From: Pustulibacterium marinum
Lineage (GTDB): Bacteria; Bacteroidota; Bacteroidia; Flavobacteriales; Flavobacteriaceae
Direction of reading: 5' to 3'
Length of the DNA: 64,000 bases
Assembly: GCF_900116665.1 (NCBI RefSeq)
Contig: NZ_FPBK01000001.1
Location: 890,112-954,111 of the forward strand
The position numbers were made by a program, and so were the translations under genes. Under the pieces are notes generated by a model. It made no database searches and was not told the origin of the DNA. It was given only the letters and a program-made list of their open reading frames with translations. Shown here in pieces: positions 44,186-52,553 of this stretch. Within the stretch, counting starts at the first letter, position 1; each line of letters starts with the position of its first letter.

Positions 44186-44212
44186 TTGTTTAAAATAGCA
44201 TCTGTACATTTG
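44186..44212 (+). promoter_or_regulatory. Promoter of S1/P1 nuclease gene
   Basis: TTG (44186-44188)-N16-TACATTTG (44205-44212). Transcription would start near 44218, which excludes an in-frame ATG at 44186 and supports the CDS start at 44234. Confidence 0.65.
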
Positions 44213-44233
44213 CAACGAATAAATAATGAGAAC

Positions 44234-45016
44234 ATGAAAAAAATAGCTTTTATACTGACTTTACTAATAACAAGCATTTCATTCGCTGGGAACGAAAATC
44301 CTTTTTTTTGGGGTCCAACAGGCCATAGGGTAGTGGGAGAAGTTGCTTCAAAATATATTAAGAAGAGTACGGCAAGGAAAATAGAGAAGTTGTTAGACGG
44401 GCATTCTATTGCCGAAGTAGCTACGCATGCCGATGACATCAAATCTGATAAGCGCTTTAAAGGTTTTGGACCTTGGCACTATGTAAACATGGAATTAGGA
44501 AAGTCCTACGGAGATGATCCAGTTAGTGAAAAAGGAGATCTTGTAAAAGCTATAGATACCTGTATGACGGTTTTAAAAAGTGATACATCAAGCAGAGAAG
44601 ACAAGCAATTTTATTTAAAATTGTTAATCCATTTTGTTGGTGATTTGCACCAGCCAATGCATGTAGGTCGATCAGAAGATTTAGGTGGAAACAAAATAAA
44701 GGTAACTTGGTTTGGTGATAAAAGTAATTTACACCGTGTTTGGGATAGCGATATGATTAATGGATATGAAATGAGCTACACGGAAATTGCAGATAACTAT
44801 CCGAAATTAACGCGTAGACAAGTAAAGTTTCTTCAAAAAGGATCTGTTTTAGACTGGGTTGCCGATACTCAAAAATTGGTAGAAGAAGTGTATGCTTCTG
44901 CGGAAGATGGTGACAAATTAAGCTATCTCTACATGTATGAGAATTTCCCGAAAGTAAAAGTACAATTAGAAAAAGGAGGCGTTCGTTTGGCTAAAATGTT
45001 AGATGAGGCTTTCTAG
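44234..45016 (+). CDS. Secreted S1/P1 zinc nuclease
   Basis: Exported zinc-dependent single-strand nuclease of 260 residues. Signal peptide at about 1-18 (ending SFAG), mature N-terminal Trp in FFWGPTGHRVVGEVA, then the trinuclear zinc ligands in THADDIKSD, PWHYVNME and HFVGDLHQPMHVGRSEDLGGN, and NLHRVWDSDMI. All ligands are intact. It degrades RNA and ssDNA for phosphate or nucleoside scavenging. Confidence 0.94.
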   Translation: MKKIAFILTLLITSISFAGNENPFFWGPTGHRVVGEVASKYIKKSTARKIEKLLDGHSIAEVATHADDIKSDKRFKGFGPWHYVNMELGKSYGDDPVSEKGDLVKAIDTCMTVLKSDTSSREDKQFYLKLLIHFVGDLHQPMHVGRSEDLGGNKIKVTWFGDKSNLHRVWDSDMINGYEMSYTEIADNYPKLTRRQVKFLQKGSVLDWVADTQKLVEEVYASAEDGDKLSYLYMYENFPKVKVQLEKGGVRLAKMLDEAF

Positions 45017-45041
45017 GTTTTTCAAAATAAAATAATGTATT

Positions 45042-45083
45042 AAAAACCGTTTCCTTTGTATCTTCGTAGGAAACGGTTTTTTT
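45042..45083 (+). terminator. Intrinsic terminator ending exactly at the next start codon
   Basis: AAAAACCGTTTCCT (45042-45055) pairs with AGGAAACGGTTTTT (45068-45081) and the T tract runs to 45083, directly before the ATG at 45084. The loop contains TATCTTCG (45059-45066), close to a -7 element. Confidence 0.7.
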
Positions 45084-45524
45084 ATGAAGAATTTCTTTTC
45101 AGAATTGATAGATTATAATCAAGTGAGCAACCAAGCTTTGTTCGTGGCTTTTCAAGAAAATCAAGTTCCACAAAAAAGTATGCAGCTTTTAAATCATATG
45201 ATTATTACACATCATGTTTGGAATCATAGAATTATAGGGGAGCCCTCAAGTATTGAAATTTGGGGAGATTTTCCGTTGGAAGAATTGATAAACATGAACC
45301 AACAAAACTTTATTGATACTGAAACTATTTTGTCAAAATTTCCGGAGGAAGAAGTCATTCACTATCAAAATAGTAAAGGAGTGCCGTATGAAGCCACAGT
45401 AAAAGATATTCTTTTTCATGTGATGAATCACTTTACGTATCACCGCGCACAAATTGCTACTAACTTTCGTGAAAACGGATTAGAACCCGTGGTTACAGAT
45501 TATATTTACTACAAAGTGCGCTAA
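45084..45524 (+). CDS. DinB family protein
   Basis: A 146-residue four-helix DinB-like protein with metal-site histidines in LLNHMIITHHVWNHRIIG and the C-terminal HVMNHFTYHRAQIATNFRENG, the usual three-His arrangement. These proteins are metal-dependent, often thiol-transferase-like; specific substrate unknown. Its start codon abuts the terminator of the S1/P1 nuclease gene. Confidence 0.9.
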   Translation: MKNFFSELIDYNQVSNQALFVAFQENQVPQKSMQLLNHMIITHHVWNHRIIGEPSSIEIWGDFPLEELINMNQQNFIDTETILSKFPEEEVIHYQNSKGVPYEATVKDILFHVMNHFTYHRAQIATNFRENGLEPVVTDYIYYKVR

Positions 45525-45611
45525 TTCGTATTGTTAAAAACTTTTCGTTTTCAGACTGTTAAAGTACTTTTTTCAAGATGTTCTAAATTTTATTTTTGAA
45601 AAAATGCAGGG

Positions 45612-46868
45612 ATGAATTACGATCGAATCAAAGAGAAATTAGAGATTTTAGCAGACGCAGCCAAGTACGATGTGTCTTGTTCTTCCAGTGGTGGAAACCG
45701 GCAGAATAAGAACAAAGGTTTGGGAAATACTGGTAGCGGCATTTGCCATACCTATACGCAAGATGGTCGCTGTGTTTCGCTCTTAAAGATTCTGTTGACC
45801 AATCATTGCATTTACGATTGTGCGTATTGCGTTTCTCGCCGAAGTAACGATGTAAAACGCGCTGCTTTTACTGTGGAAGAGGTGGTAGATCTTACGATTT
45901 CTTTTTACCGAAGAAATTATATTGAAGGACTTTTTCTAAGTTCTGGGATCTTTAATAATGCCGATTTTACGATGGAACGTTTGGTTCGAGTAGCGAAAAA
46001 ACTCCGTTTAGAACATAATTTTCATGGCTATATTCATTTAAAAACCATTCCTGGAGCTTCGGACGAATTGATGCGAGAAGCTGGTTTGTATGCCGATAGA
46101 TTAAGTGTGAATATCGAAATTCCTACGGAATCGGGGTTGAAATTATTAGCTCCTGAAAAAGATCACAAGCAAATGATGGAGCCGATGGGTTTTGTGAAAA
46201 ATCAGTTGATTCAATATAAGGAAGAAAAGAAAATTATTAAAAGTACACCTAAGTTTGCACCAGCCGGACAAAGCACACAGATGATTGTTGGGGCTACTAA
46301 CGAAAATGATTTACAGATCATAAAAGTGGCAGATCATTTTTACAATAACTTCAAATTGAAGCGCGTATATTATTCGGGTTACGTTCCGGTGTTGGCCGAT
46401 GATCGTTTGCCGGCTTTGGGTTCACAAGTGCCTATGGTGCGCGAAAATAGATTGTATCAAGCCGATTGGTTGATGCGATTTTATGGTTTTCAGGCTGATG
46501 AAATTTTAGATAGAAGCAATCCTTTTTTAGATTTAGAAGTTGATCCCAAAATGGGTTGGGCACTCAGAAATGTGCATCAGTTTCCGGTGAATGTGCAAAC
46601 GGCTTCGTTAGAAATGATTTTGCGTGTTCCGGGCATTGGCGTTACTTCGGCTCACAAAATTGTGAAAGCGCGTAGGTACCAAACCTTATCCTTAGAACAT
46701 TTAAAACGAATGGGCGTTGCTACAAATAGAGCAAAGTATTTTATCGATTTTCAATACGGAAATCAGCATTTGAAATTCTTGCAGAAAACCGATTTAAAGC
46801 AAATATTGGTTAACCAGACCAAAAGCAAATTCAAAAGTCCGTTTAACGCGCAATTATCCTTGTTCTAA
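45612..46868 (+). CDS. Putative DNA modification/repair radical SAM protein
   Basis: A 418-residue radical SAM enzyme: an N-terminal SGICHTYTQDGRCVSLLKIL, the Fe-S motif CIYDCAYC near residues 66-73, RRNYIEGLFLSSGIF, and a C-terminal helix-hairpin-helix (LRVPGIGVTSAHKIVKARR) that points to nucleic acid binding. This matches the TIGR03916 family of unknown reaction. It overlaps the next gene by one base (TAATG), and the two form a conserved pair. Confidence 0.92.
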   Translation: MNYDRIKEKLEILADAAKYDVSCSSSGGNRQNKNKGLGNTGSGICHTYTQDGRCVSLLKILLTNHCIYDCAYCVSRRSNDVKRAAFTVEEVVDLTISFYRRNYIEGLFLSSGIFNNADFTMERLVRVAKKLRLEHNFHGYIHLKTIPGASDELMREAGLYADRLSVNIEIPTESGLKLLAPEKDHKQMMEPMGFVKNQLIQYKEEKKIIKSTPKFAPAGQSTQMIVGATNENDLQIIKVADHFYNNFKLKRVYYSGYVPVLADDRLPALGSQVPMVRENRLYQADWLMRFYGFQADEILDRSNPFLDLEVDPKMGWALRNVHQFPVNVQTASLEMILRVPGIGVTSAHKIVKARRYQTLSLEHLKRMGVATNRAKYFIDFQYGNQHLKFLQKTDLKQILVNQTKSKFKSPFNAQLSLF

Positions 46869-47629
46869 TGCATTTTTTAGTGTACGATCATACATTTGAC
46901 GGATTTCTTTCGGCTGTTTTTCATGCTTATGAATACAAGTTGAAAGCTGTGCGTATTATGAAACGTGAGTTGTTTCAACCAGGAATGTTTCAGGAAGCAG
47001 AAGAGATTTTTACCGATGTTGAAAAAGCAAAGCGTGTTTGGAAACGATTGGAAGAAATTCTAGGAAAACAAGCTGTTCAAGTTTTATTGTTGAGTTTTTT
47101 GTCTGAAGAGGAATCGGTAGAAATTCCTTTGTTAGAAGTAATCCGAATAGCTTTTGCAAATCCGAATCAAAATGTATTGCAAAATTACGGGAATGAACAT
47201 GTGGTTGCACTTCAGAAATTGACAAAAAGTGTGAGTAGAGAACGCCACCGTATGAAAGCTTTTGTACGTTTTGAATTGCTAAAAGACGAAATTTATGCGG
47301 CAAAAATAGATCCGGATTTTGATGTGTTGTTGCTCATCAAAAATCATTTCAAGAATAGATATCAAGATCAGAAATGGTTGATTTATGACATCCGAAGGAA
47401 TTACGGTTTGTTTTACGATTTGGAAAAAGTTGAGGTAATTCAATTAGATGCGGAGTTTTCAAAATCGGTCCGATTTCAAAAAGAAATACTTTCAGAAAAA
47501 GAGCAAAAATACCAACACCTCTGGCAAGAATATTTTGATCATACAAATATTGTGGAACGCAAAAATACCAAGCTGCATTTGCAGCACGTGCCCAAACGTT
47601 ATTGGAAGTATTTAACAGAGAAACGGTAA
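46868..47629 (+). CDS. TIGR03915/DUF4130 putative DNA metabolism protein
   Basis: A 253-residue partner of the upstream radical SAM enzyme. N-terminal YDHTFDGFLSAVFHAYEYK, then the DUF4130 region (about 85-250) with TKSVSRERHRMKAFVRFELLKDEIYAA and HFKNRYQDQKWLIYDIRRNYGLFYD, ending KLHLQHVPKRYWKYLTEK. DUF4130 resembles the C-terminal part of some uracil-DNA glycosylase-like proteins. Activity unproven; translation is coupled to its partner. Confidence 0.9.
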   Translation: MHFLVYDHTFDGFLSAVFHAYEYKLKAVRIMKRELFQPGMFQEAEEIFTDVEKAKRVWKRLEEILGKQAVQVLLLSFLSEEESVEIPLLEVIRIAFANPNQNVLQNYGNEHVVALQKLTKSVSRERHRMKAFVRFELLKDEIYAAKIDPDFDVLLLIKNHFKNRYQDQKWLIYDIRRNYGLFYDLEKVEVIQLDAEFSKSVRFQKEILSEKEQKYQHLWQEYFDHTNIVERKNTKLHLQHVPKRYWKYLTEKR

Positions 47630-47656
47630 TATCTGTTATTTTGCAGATAAAAAATG

Positions 47657-47706
47657 TTATCGGCTTTTTATCAGATATATTTAATTATCGGCTTTTTATC
47701 AGATAT
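47657..47706. repeat. Tandem 22-base direct repeats in the satD promoter
   Basis: Two identical copies (47657-47678 and 47685-47706, period 28) with core TTATCGGCTTTTTATC followed by AGATAT. They lie immediately upstream of the satD -7 element TATCTTTG (47712-47719), over the -30 to -70 region. A related imperfect repeat, ATCTG ... CAGAT, occurs just upstream (47632-47648). Candidate operators for the SatD protein. Confidence 0.6.
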
Positions 47707-47737
47707 TTTGTTATCTTTGAAGTCTAAGAGGTTGTAA

Positions 47738-48331
47738 ATGATAGCAGTATTAACAGGCGATATAGTCAATTCCAGAAGTTTAGATAGCGCAGTTTGGCTT
47801 CCAAAATTCAAAGAACAATTGCGTGTCTTTGGAAGTACTCCAGCCGATTGGGAAGTTTTTCGGGGTGATAGTTTTCAGTTAACCATTACTCCTGAATATG
47901 CTTTGTATGCGGCGTTCATGTTGAAAGCAACTATCAAACAATTTAAAGATTTAGATATTAGAATTGCCATTGGTTTGGGCGAGCAAAGTTATAAAGCAAC
48001 TCATGTAACCGAATCTAACGGAAGTGCTTTTGTGAATTCGGGAGAATGTTTTGATGAGATGAAACCTTTGATGGCTGTAAAATCTACAAATCAAGAAGTT
48101 GATGAGGTAATGAATTTGTTGCTTGATGTAGGTTTACTTACTTTTAATACTTGGAAGCCAATGAGTGCTTTGTACATGAAAACCGCTTTGGAACATCCAA
48201 ATTTATCGCAAACAGCATTGGCTAAATTATTAGGAAAAAGTCAAGGAAGTGTGAGTGAAGGATTGTCGAGAGCAGGATTTGATCAGCTTCAAAAAATCAT
48301 TACATTTTATAAAACGAACTATACATACTAA
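47738..48331 (+). CDS. SatD family protein
   Basis: A 197-residue protein of the SatD family: N-terminal MIAVLTGDIVNSRSLDSA, WEVFRGDSFQLTI and IRIAIGLGEQSY, resembling a nucleotide-cyclase-like ferredoxin fold. The C-terminal helix-turn-helix (about 150-190; LSQTALAKLLGKSQGSVSEGLSRA) suggests a regulator. It is named after the Streptococcus mutans sat operon; the role here is unknown. It overlaps the DUF3307 gene by one base and may act on the repeats in its own promoter. Confidence 0.87.
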   Translation: MIAVLTGDIVNSRSLDSAVWLPKFKEQLRVFGSTPADWEVFRGDSFQLTITPEYALYAAFMLKATIKQFKDLDIRIAIGLGEQSYKATHVTESNGSAFVNSGECFDEMKPLMAVKSTNQEVDEVMNLLLDVGLLTFNTWKPMSALYMKTALEHPNLSQTALAKLLGKSQGSVSEGLSRAGFDQLQKIITFYKTNYTY

Positions 48332-49038
48332 TGGGATTATTCTTTTTAAAAATACTTTTGGCACATGTAATAGGTGATTTTCTCATTCAACCAACAAAAT
48401 GGGTGAAAAGTAAAGAGAAGAAAAAGATTCAATCTCCTTATTTGTATGCGCACTTGGCTGTTCATGCCTTGTTGCTGCTTATTTTTTTAGCTTTTAATTC
48501 CACTTATCTTTTAGGAATTGTAGTGATTTTAGTCTCTCATTTTGCGATAGATGTGGCTAAACTATACTTCACAAACAAAAAGAACAGAAGAATCTTGTTT
48601 GTAGCAGATCAGTTTGCGCATTTATTGGTTTTGTTCATAGTCGCTAATGCTTATTATTCGGAGCTAAAATGGTCTATGTTAGCTACTTATGAATATTCAA
48701 TTTTATTAAGTATTTTATTTTTGTTATTGGTAACCGTAGTGGCTTCAATACTCATAAAAGTATTGACTTCTGCTTGGGATGTAACCACCAAAAAGGAAGA
48801 ATCACTCTCCAATGCAGGGATGTATATTGGAATGTTAGAGCGTTTGTTTGTTTTCGGTTTTGTGTTATTAGATTTTTGGGAAGGAATTGGATTTTTACTT
48901 GCCGCCAAGTCGATATTTAGATTCGGAGATTTGACAAGAGCAAAAGATAGAAAACTCACAGAATATGTTTTAATAGGAACTTTGTTGAGTTTTGGAATTG
49001 CGATTCTTTGCGGAGTTCTGTTTCGGTATTATTTATAA
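48331..49038 (+). CDS. DUF3307 domain-containing membrane protein
   Basis: A 235-residue inner-membrane protein with about six membrane segments. It matches DUF3307 with LLAHVIGDFLIQPTKWVKSK at the N-terminus, a His/Asp-containing HFAIDVAKLYFT and ADQFAHLLVLF. The function of the family is unknown. Coupled to SatD (TAATG), a pairing common among bacteria, so the two probably work together. Confidence 0.87.
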   Translation: MGLFFLKILLAHVIGDFLIQPTKWVKSKEKKKIQSPYLYAHLAVHALLLLIFLAFNSTYLLGIVVILVSHFAIDVAKLYFTNKKNRRILFVADQFAHLLVLFIVANAYYSELKWSMLATYEYSILLSILFLLLVTVVASILIKVLTSAWDVTTKKEESLSNAGMYIGMLERLFVFGFVLLDFWEGIGFLLAAKSIFRFGDLTRAKDRKLTEYVLIGTLLSFGIAILCGVLFRYYL

Positions 49039-49045
49039 TAAAAAA

Positions 49046-49068
49046 ACCGGCCAAAGTTTTTGACCGGT
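49046..49068 (-). terminator. Probable terminator of the T9SS protein gene
   Basis: ACCGGCCAAA (49046-49055) and TTTGACCGGT (49059-49068) form a hairpin with one mismatch. On the minus strand it is followed by a T tract (49046 downwards), so it ends the gene whose stop is at 49192. Confidence 0.55.
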
Positions 49069-49166
49069 GTTACTAGGGGATGTAAACAGAATTGTTTGAT
49101 ACTATGATTAAGTTTCTAGAACCAAATCAAACTTAAAAATCTAAAAATGTAAATAAGAATTTAGGA

Positions 49167-49183
49167 TGTGACAAAATGTGACA
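49167..49183. repeat. Paired TGTGACA motifs
   Basis: TGTGACA at 49167-49173 and 49177-49183, spaced 10 bases (one helical turn). A similar cluster occurs at 50155-50182 on the other side of the T9SS protein gene. Confidence 0.35.
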
Positions 49184-49191
49184 TACAAATG

Positions 49192-50061
49192 TTATTCCTT
49201 GATAAACTTAATGTTTTTGGTATTCCCTTGCTCACTCATGATTACTGCAAAGTAAAAACCTTTGGAAAGTTTTGAAACATTGATGTTTGTTCCTTTAGTT
49301 TCTTGCAATACTCTTTGTCCATTCACATTGTAAATAGAAATGTCTTCAATAGCAATGTGATTTGGGTTTGCAATAGAAAGTGTATTTGTGACTGGGTTAT
49401 TAGAAATGCCTATCGTTTCCAATTCGTATTGATCTGTGTTCAATCCACAATCATCTCCATATACTACGGTATAAGTAGGGCTAGTTTGAGTTACGTCTGG
49501 GCAGTATTCTGGAGCAGCAGTTACATAATAATCGCCAGGTTCTGTAATTACAAATGTGGTGTTTGTAGCGCCTTCAATAGCTTGGCCATCTTTGTACCAC
49601 TGAGCTATAGTGTAAGGTTGGCTAATGGTGTTCGTAAGTTCGTCTCCTGGACACATTATAAAGTTGCCATTACTTTGGTCTATAGTAATATCATCTTCAG
49701 ATTCGTGTTCAACGAGTAATCCTGCCCAGTTATAGGAGTCAATCTGTATTGTGTTGGATTCATAAGTGTTACCGTTTTTCGTGGCAATTACTTTTATAAG
49801 TGCTTGGTCATAAGTATACCAATCATACTCAAAAGTTGAACTTGTGGCGTTTGGAATACTTTCAAAATCACCACTTAGAAACCAATATTTATAATACCAT
49901 TGGTAAGAGTCATACGTTTCGTCATTTACAATGCTTGCAGTACCATCAGAGTATGGACAAAGCATGGTGTCTCCTTCAATAACAGGAGCTTCGGTTGTTT
50001 GTGCATTTATCAAATTTAGACTACCAATGATAAGTGCGATGTAGAATAGTTTTAATTTCAT
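49192..50061 (-). CDS. T9SS-secreted protein with Ig-like domains
   Basis: A 289-residue secreted protein: signal peptide (about 1-20, ending INAQ), two Ig-like beta domains with paired cysteines (MLCPYSDGTASIV, FIMCPGDELTNTI, YYVTAAPEYCPDV) and a C-terminal type A sorting domain (about 225-289; ISIYNVNGQRVLQETKG to NIKFIKE). No catalytic motif; probably an adhesin-like surface protein. Flanked on both sides by TGTGAC clusters. Confidence 0.83.
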   Translation of the reverse strand: MKLKLFYIALIIGSLNLINAQTTEAPVIEGDTMLCPYSDGTASIVNDETYDSYQWYYKYWFLSGDFESIPNATSSTFEYDWYTYDQALIKVIATKNGNTYESNTIQIDSYNWAGLLVEHESEDDITIDQSNGNFIMCPGDELTNTISQPYTIAQWYKDGQAIEGATNTTFVITEPGDYYVTAAPEYCPDVTQTSPTYTVVYGDDCGLNTDQYELETIGISNNPVTNTLSIANPNHIAIEDISIYNVNGQRVLQETKGTNINVSKLSKGFYFAVIMSEQGNTKNIKFIKE

Positions 50062-50154
50062 AAGCTGTAGTGATTTTATGTATTTAGTGGAAAAAATATT
50101 TTTGCTAAATACTATAATATTTTTCTAAAGCTTGATTATGAATTGGCTACAAGT

Positions 50155-50182
50155 TGTGACAGTAAGTGTGACAATTTGTGAC
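50155..50182. repeat. Triple TGTGAC motif cluster
   Basis: TGTGACA at 50155-50161 and 50167-50173, and TGTGACC at 50177-50183, spaced 12 and 10 bases. It lies between the T9SS protein gene (whose start is at 50061) and the 3' end of the TPR-HTH regulator gene. It resembles the pair at 49167-49183 (GTCACAaATTGTCACA versus GTCACAtTTTGTCACA on the minus strand). Confidence 0.4.
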
Positions 50183-50184
50183 CT

Positions 50185-51864
50185 TTATAAGGAGGAGAGA
50201 TATTCAAATAGGGATTTTCCTGATGAAAGTTCCATTTTCTTTGTGACACGTTCTTTTCTCTTACGGCAACTTTCTGGTGAAATGTTTAGCAATGATGCAA
50301 TTTCTTTATAAGATAGATTCAGGTATATGAAAGATAGAAAACGAATGTCGTTTGCGTTTAAATTTGGATGTTTTTTCTTTAATTTGAGGATAAATTCATT
50401 GTTCACATTTTCAAAATTTGAAGTAAATTCTTCCCACTTTGTATCTTCTTTCAAATGTAGTTTTAGATGATTGATTGATTTGTAAAGTTGGCTGTCTTTC
50501 TTTATTTGTGGTAAATCAGAAACTTTTGCAATGATATTTTCAATAAGTTCGTTTCGGGTATTTTGAAACAAGATTTTATCAGAAAGTTGTTTGTTGCTTT
50601 GCGCAACTTCTTGTTTTAGTTGCAACTCTTTTTCTTTTAATTTCTCTTTTTCAAGCTGATTTCTTAGTTCTTTTTCTTTCAACTCCTGATCTAATAATTC
50701 TGTTTTTTGTTTTTCCTGAGCAAGTTCGAGATCTGTAATTTTTAAATTTTGTTCAGCTAAAATGTGTTTTTGCTTTGAAGCTTCGTTTCTTTTATAAAAA
50801 GCCCAAATTGTGATAAGTGAAATAATGAGTAGAAAAACAATAGAAATGGTGTATAATAGTTGCTGATTTGCAGTTTTTTCTTTGTTGATTTCTAGCTCAT
50901 GATTACTAGCAGCAAGCTCAAACTTAAGTTGAGAGTTTACTAAAATCTCTTTGTTTTTATTGGTGTTGATACGGTTGTTAATGGCTACAAGACTATCTTT
51001 TGTAGCGTAAATAATGTTGATTTTATTGGTTTTTAGAGCAAGAAGTGATTTCAATTCGTAGAGATCTAACTTATAAAAATCGTTTGCAGCATTGTTGAGG
51101 GCTTGTTCTACAATTTCATTTGCTTTGGTGTAGTTACCTTTCTCATAGTATGCCTTCGCAATTAAATATTCAAACTCTGATGCAGATTCGTGCAGTTGGT
51201 ATTTTTGACTCTCTTTTAAAGCGCTGTTGGAAACTTTGATAACGCTGTCAAAAAGTTGATGTTGAAATAATAATTTATTTTGAGTACTGAAGGCATTCAA
51301 ACGAACTGCCGGATTTTTAACCGGGTGTTTGAGAGTAAGCTGAATAAATTCCTTAGCTTTTTCTGTATCGCCTTGTTCCAGATTTAATTTTGATAGGTTT
51401 GATGCATAGAGTGCTATTTTTTCAGGAAGTTGTAATTTCTTGGCAATCAGTAATGATTTTTCAAAATACTCTTTTGCTTTTTCTGCATTTTCATCTTTTA
51501 CATATACAATGGCAATATTGTTTAAAACCGTCATTTCGTCCATCGCATCACCATTTTCAATAGCAACTTCATAGGCTTTTAGATAATGTGTAATGGCGTT
51601 TCCATAATCTAGCATGTTATAATAGGCTGCCCCCAGATTGTTTTCTGCCAGAAAATGTTGCCTTTGAAAACGCTTTTTCGATGCAATGTTTTTAATTTCA
51701 TTCAATCGGTTTATGGCGGAAGCATAATCTTCCTTTTGGAAAATTTCTTGTACAGCAATATTGATGATAGAATCGCATTCTTCCTTACTTTGAGCTGATG
51801 ATATGAGAGATATCAGCAAAAAAAGAAAGCAGAAAAAGTAACTCTTGAATTTAGAAAATAACAT
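50185..51864 (-). CDS. TPR-containing membrane-anchored HTH regulator
   Basis: A 559-residue flavobacterial regulator: signal sequence (about 1-25), an extracytoplasmic tetratricopeptide region (about 30-320), one membrane span near 335-355 (LLYTISIVFLLIISLITIWAF), a long Lys/Glu-rich coiled coil (about 360-430) and a C-terminal LuxR-like helix-turn-helix (LNANDIRFLSFIYLNLSYK, then IASLLNISPESCRKRKERV). Signals outside the membrane could be passed to DNA binding inside. It sits just upstream of a T9SS gene that it may control. Confidence 0.87.
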   Translation of the reverse strand: MLFSKFKSYFFCFLFLLISLISSAQSKEECDSIINIAVQEIFQKEDYASAINRLNEIKNIASKKRFQRQHFLAENNLGAAYYNMLDYGNAITHYLKAYEVAIENGDAMDEMTVLNNIAIVYVKDENAEKAKEYFEKSLLIAKKLQLPEKIALYASNLSKLNLEQGDTEKAKEFIQLTLKHPVKNPAVRLNAFSTQNKLLFQHQLFDSVIKVSNSALKESQKYQLHESASEFEYLIAKAYYEKGNYTKANEIVEQALNNAANDFYKLDLYELKSLLALKTNKINIIYATKDSLVAINNRINTNKNKEILVNSQLKFELAASNHELEINKEKTANQQLLYTISIVFLLIISLITIWAFYKRNEASKQKHILAEQNLKITDLELAQEKQKTELLDQELKEKELRNQLEKEKLKEKELQLKQEVAQSNKQLSDKILFQNTRNELIENIIAKVSDLPQIKKDSQLYKSINHLKLHLKEDTKWEEFTSNFENVNNEFILKLKKKHPNLNANDIRFLSFIYLNLSYKEIASLLNISPESCRKRKERVTKKMELSSGKSLFEYLSSL

Positions 51865-51909
51865 TGATCAATGATAATTTTGGCTCAAATGTAGTTAGTT
51901 TTTAAGGTT

Positions 51910-52458
51910 TTATAAAGCAGATAACTTTAGATACCCAATATGTAGTTTATCTTCTTTAGTTGAAGTGGTTTCAGTAATAGAGATACTATATTTTTCTTTG
52001 AATTTTGGATGTAAAATATCTTCCACCTTGTAAACATCATCCACATCAATGCCATATTTGTCATCAATATGAGATTCGGCTCCTTTAAATCCGTAATGTT
52101 TGTAAAAAGTTGTCTTTTTAGCTTTTTTGATCGCTTCACTCTGTTTGGTTGCGATTGCTAATTTTTTATAGTGATATTCTTCAAATTCTCCTTCTTTGTA
52201 ACCTCCTAAATTCAGAAAGAACAAATGTTGCTCTTTTTCAATACCTGAATTTTTAGAAATAATGGTTATTTCATAATCATCTACAACTGTAATTTTTCGC
52301 CATGCATCAACATGGATTTTGCCTTTTGCTTCTGGCCAAAAATCAATTAAATCCTGTTTAAGGTCAGAAATGTTTTCAGCGATTCCAAAAAAAATATCGT
52401 GTTGTTCTGTATACCTGCCTTCTGGAGTGCAGCCAATCATAATCATGAAAAGATTCAT
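51910..52458 (-). CDS. DUF1543 domain-containing protein
   Basis: A 182-residue cytoplasmic protein with the DUF1543 start MNLFMIMIGCTPEGRYTEQHDIFF and a repeated half-domain (LFFLNLGGYKEGEFEEYHYKKLAIA). DUF1543 occurs in one- or two-copy form and has no known activity. It stands alone, 46 bases upstream of the TPR-HTH gene on the same strand. Confidence 0.85.
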   Translation of the reverse strand: MNLFMIMIGCTPEGRYTEQHDIFFGIAENISDLKQDLIDFWPEAKGKIHVDAWRKITVVDDYEITIISKNSGIEKEQHLFFLNLGGYKEGEFEEYHYKKLAIATKQSEAIKKAKKTTFYKHYGFKGAESHIDDKYGIDVDDVYKVEDILHPKFKEKYSISITETTSTKEDKLHIGYLKLSAL

Positions 52459-52505
52459 TTATGCGTGTTTTAATTAATCTTAAGATAAAGTTATGATAAT
52501 TCTGT

Positions 52506-52537
52506 TTGGAAGATCATATAGAGCCTTGTTAATTTTG
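52506..52537 (+). promoter_or_regulatory. Promoter of PAP2 phosphatase gene
   Basis: TTG (52506-52508)-N21-TAATTTTG (52530-52537). Transcription would start about 10 bases before the ATG at 52554. Confidence 0.65.
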
Positions 52538-52553
52538 CGGAAATTTTTTTCAT

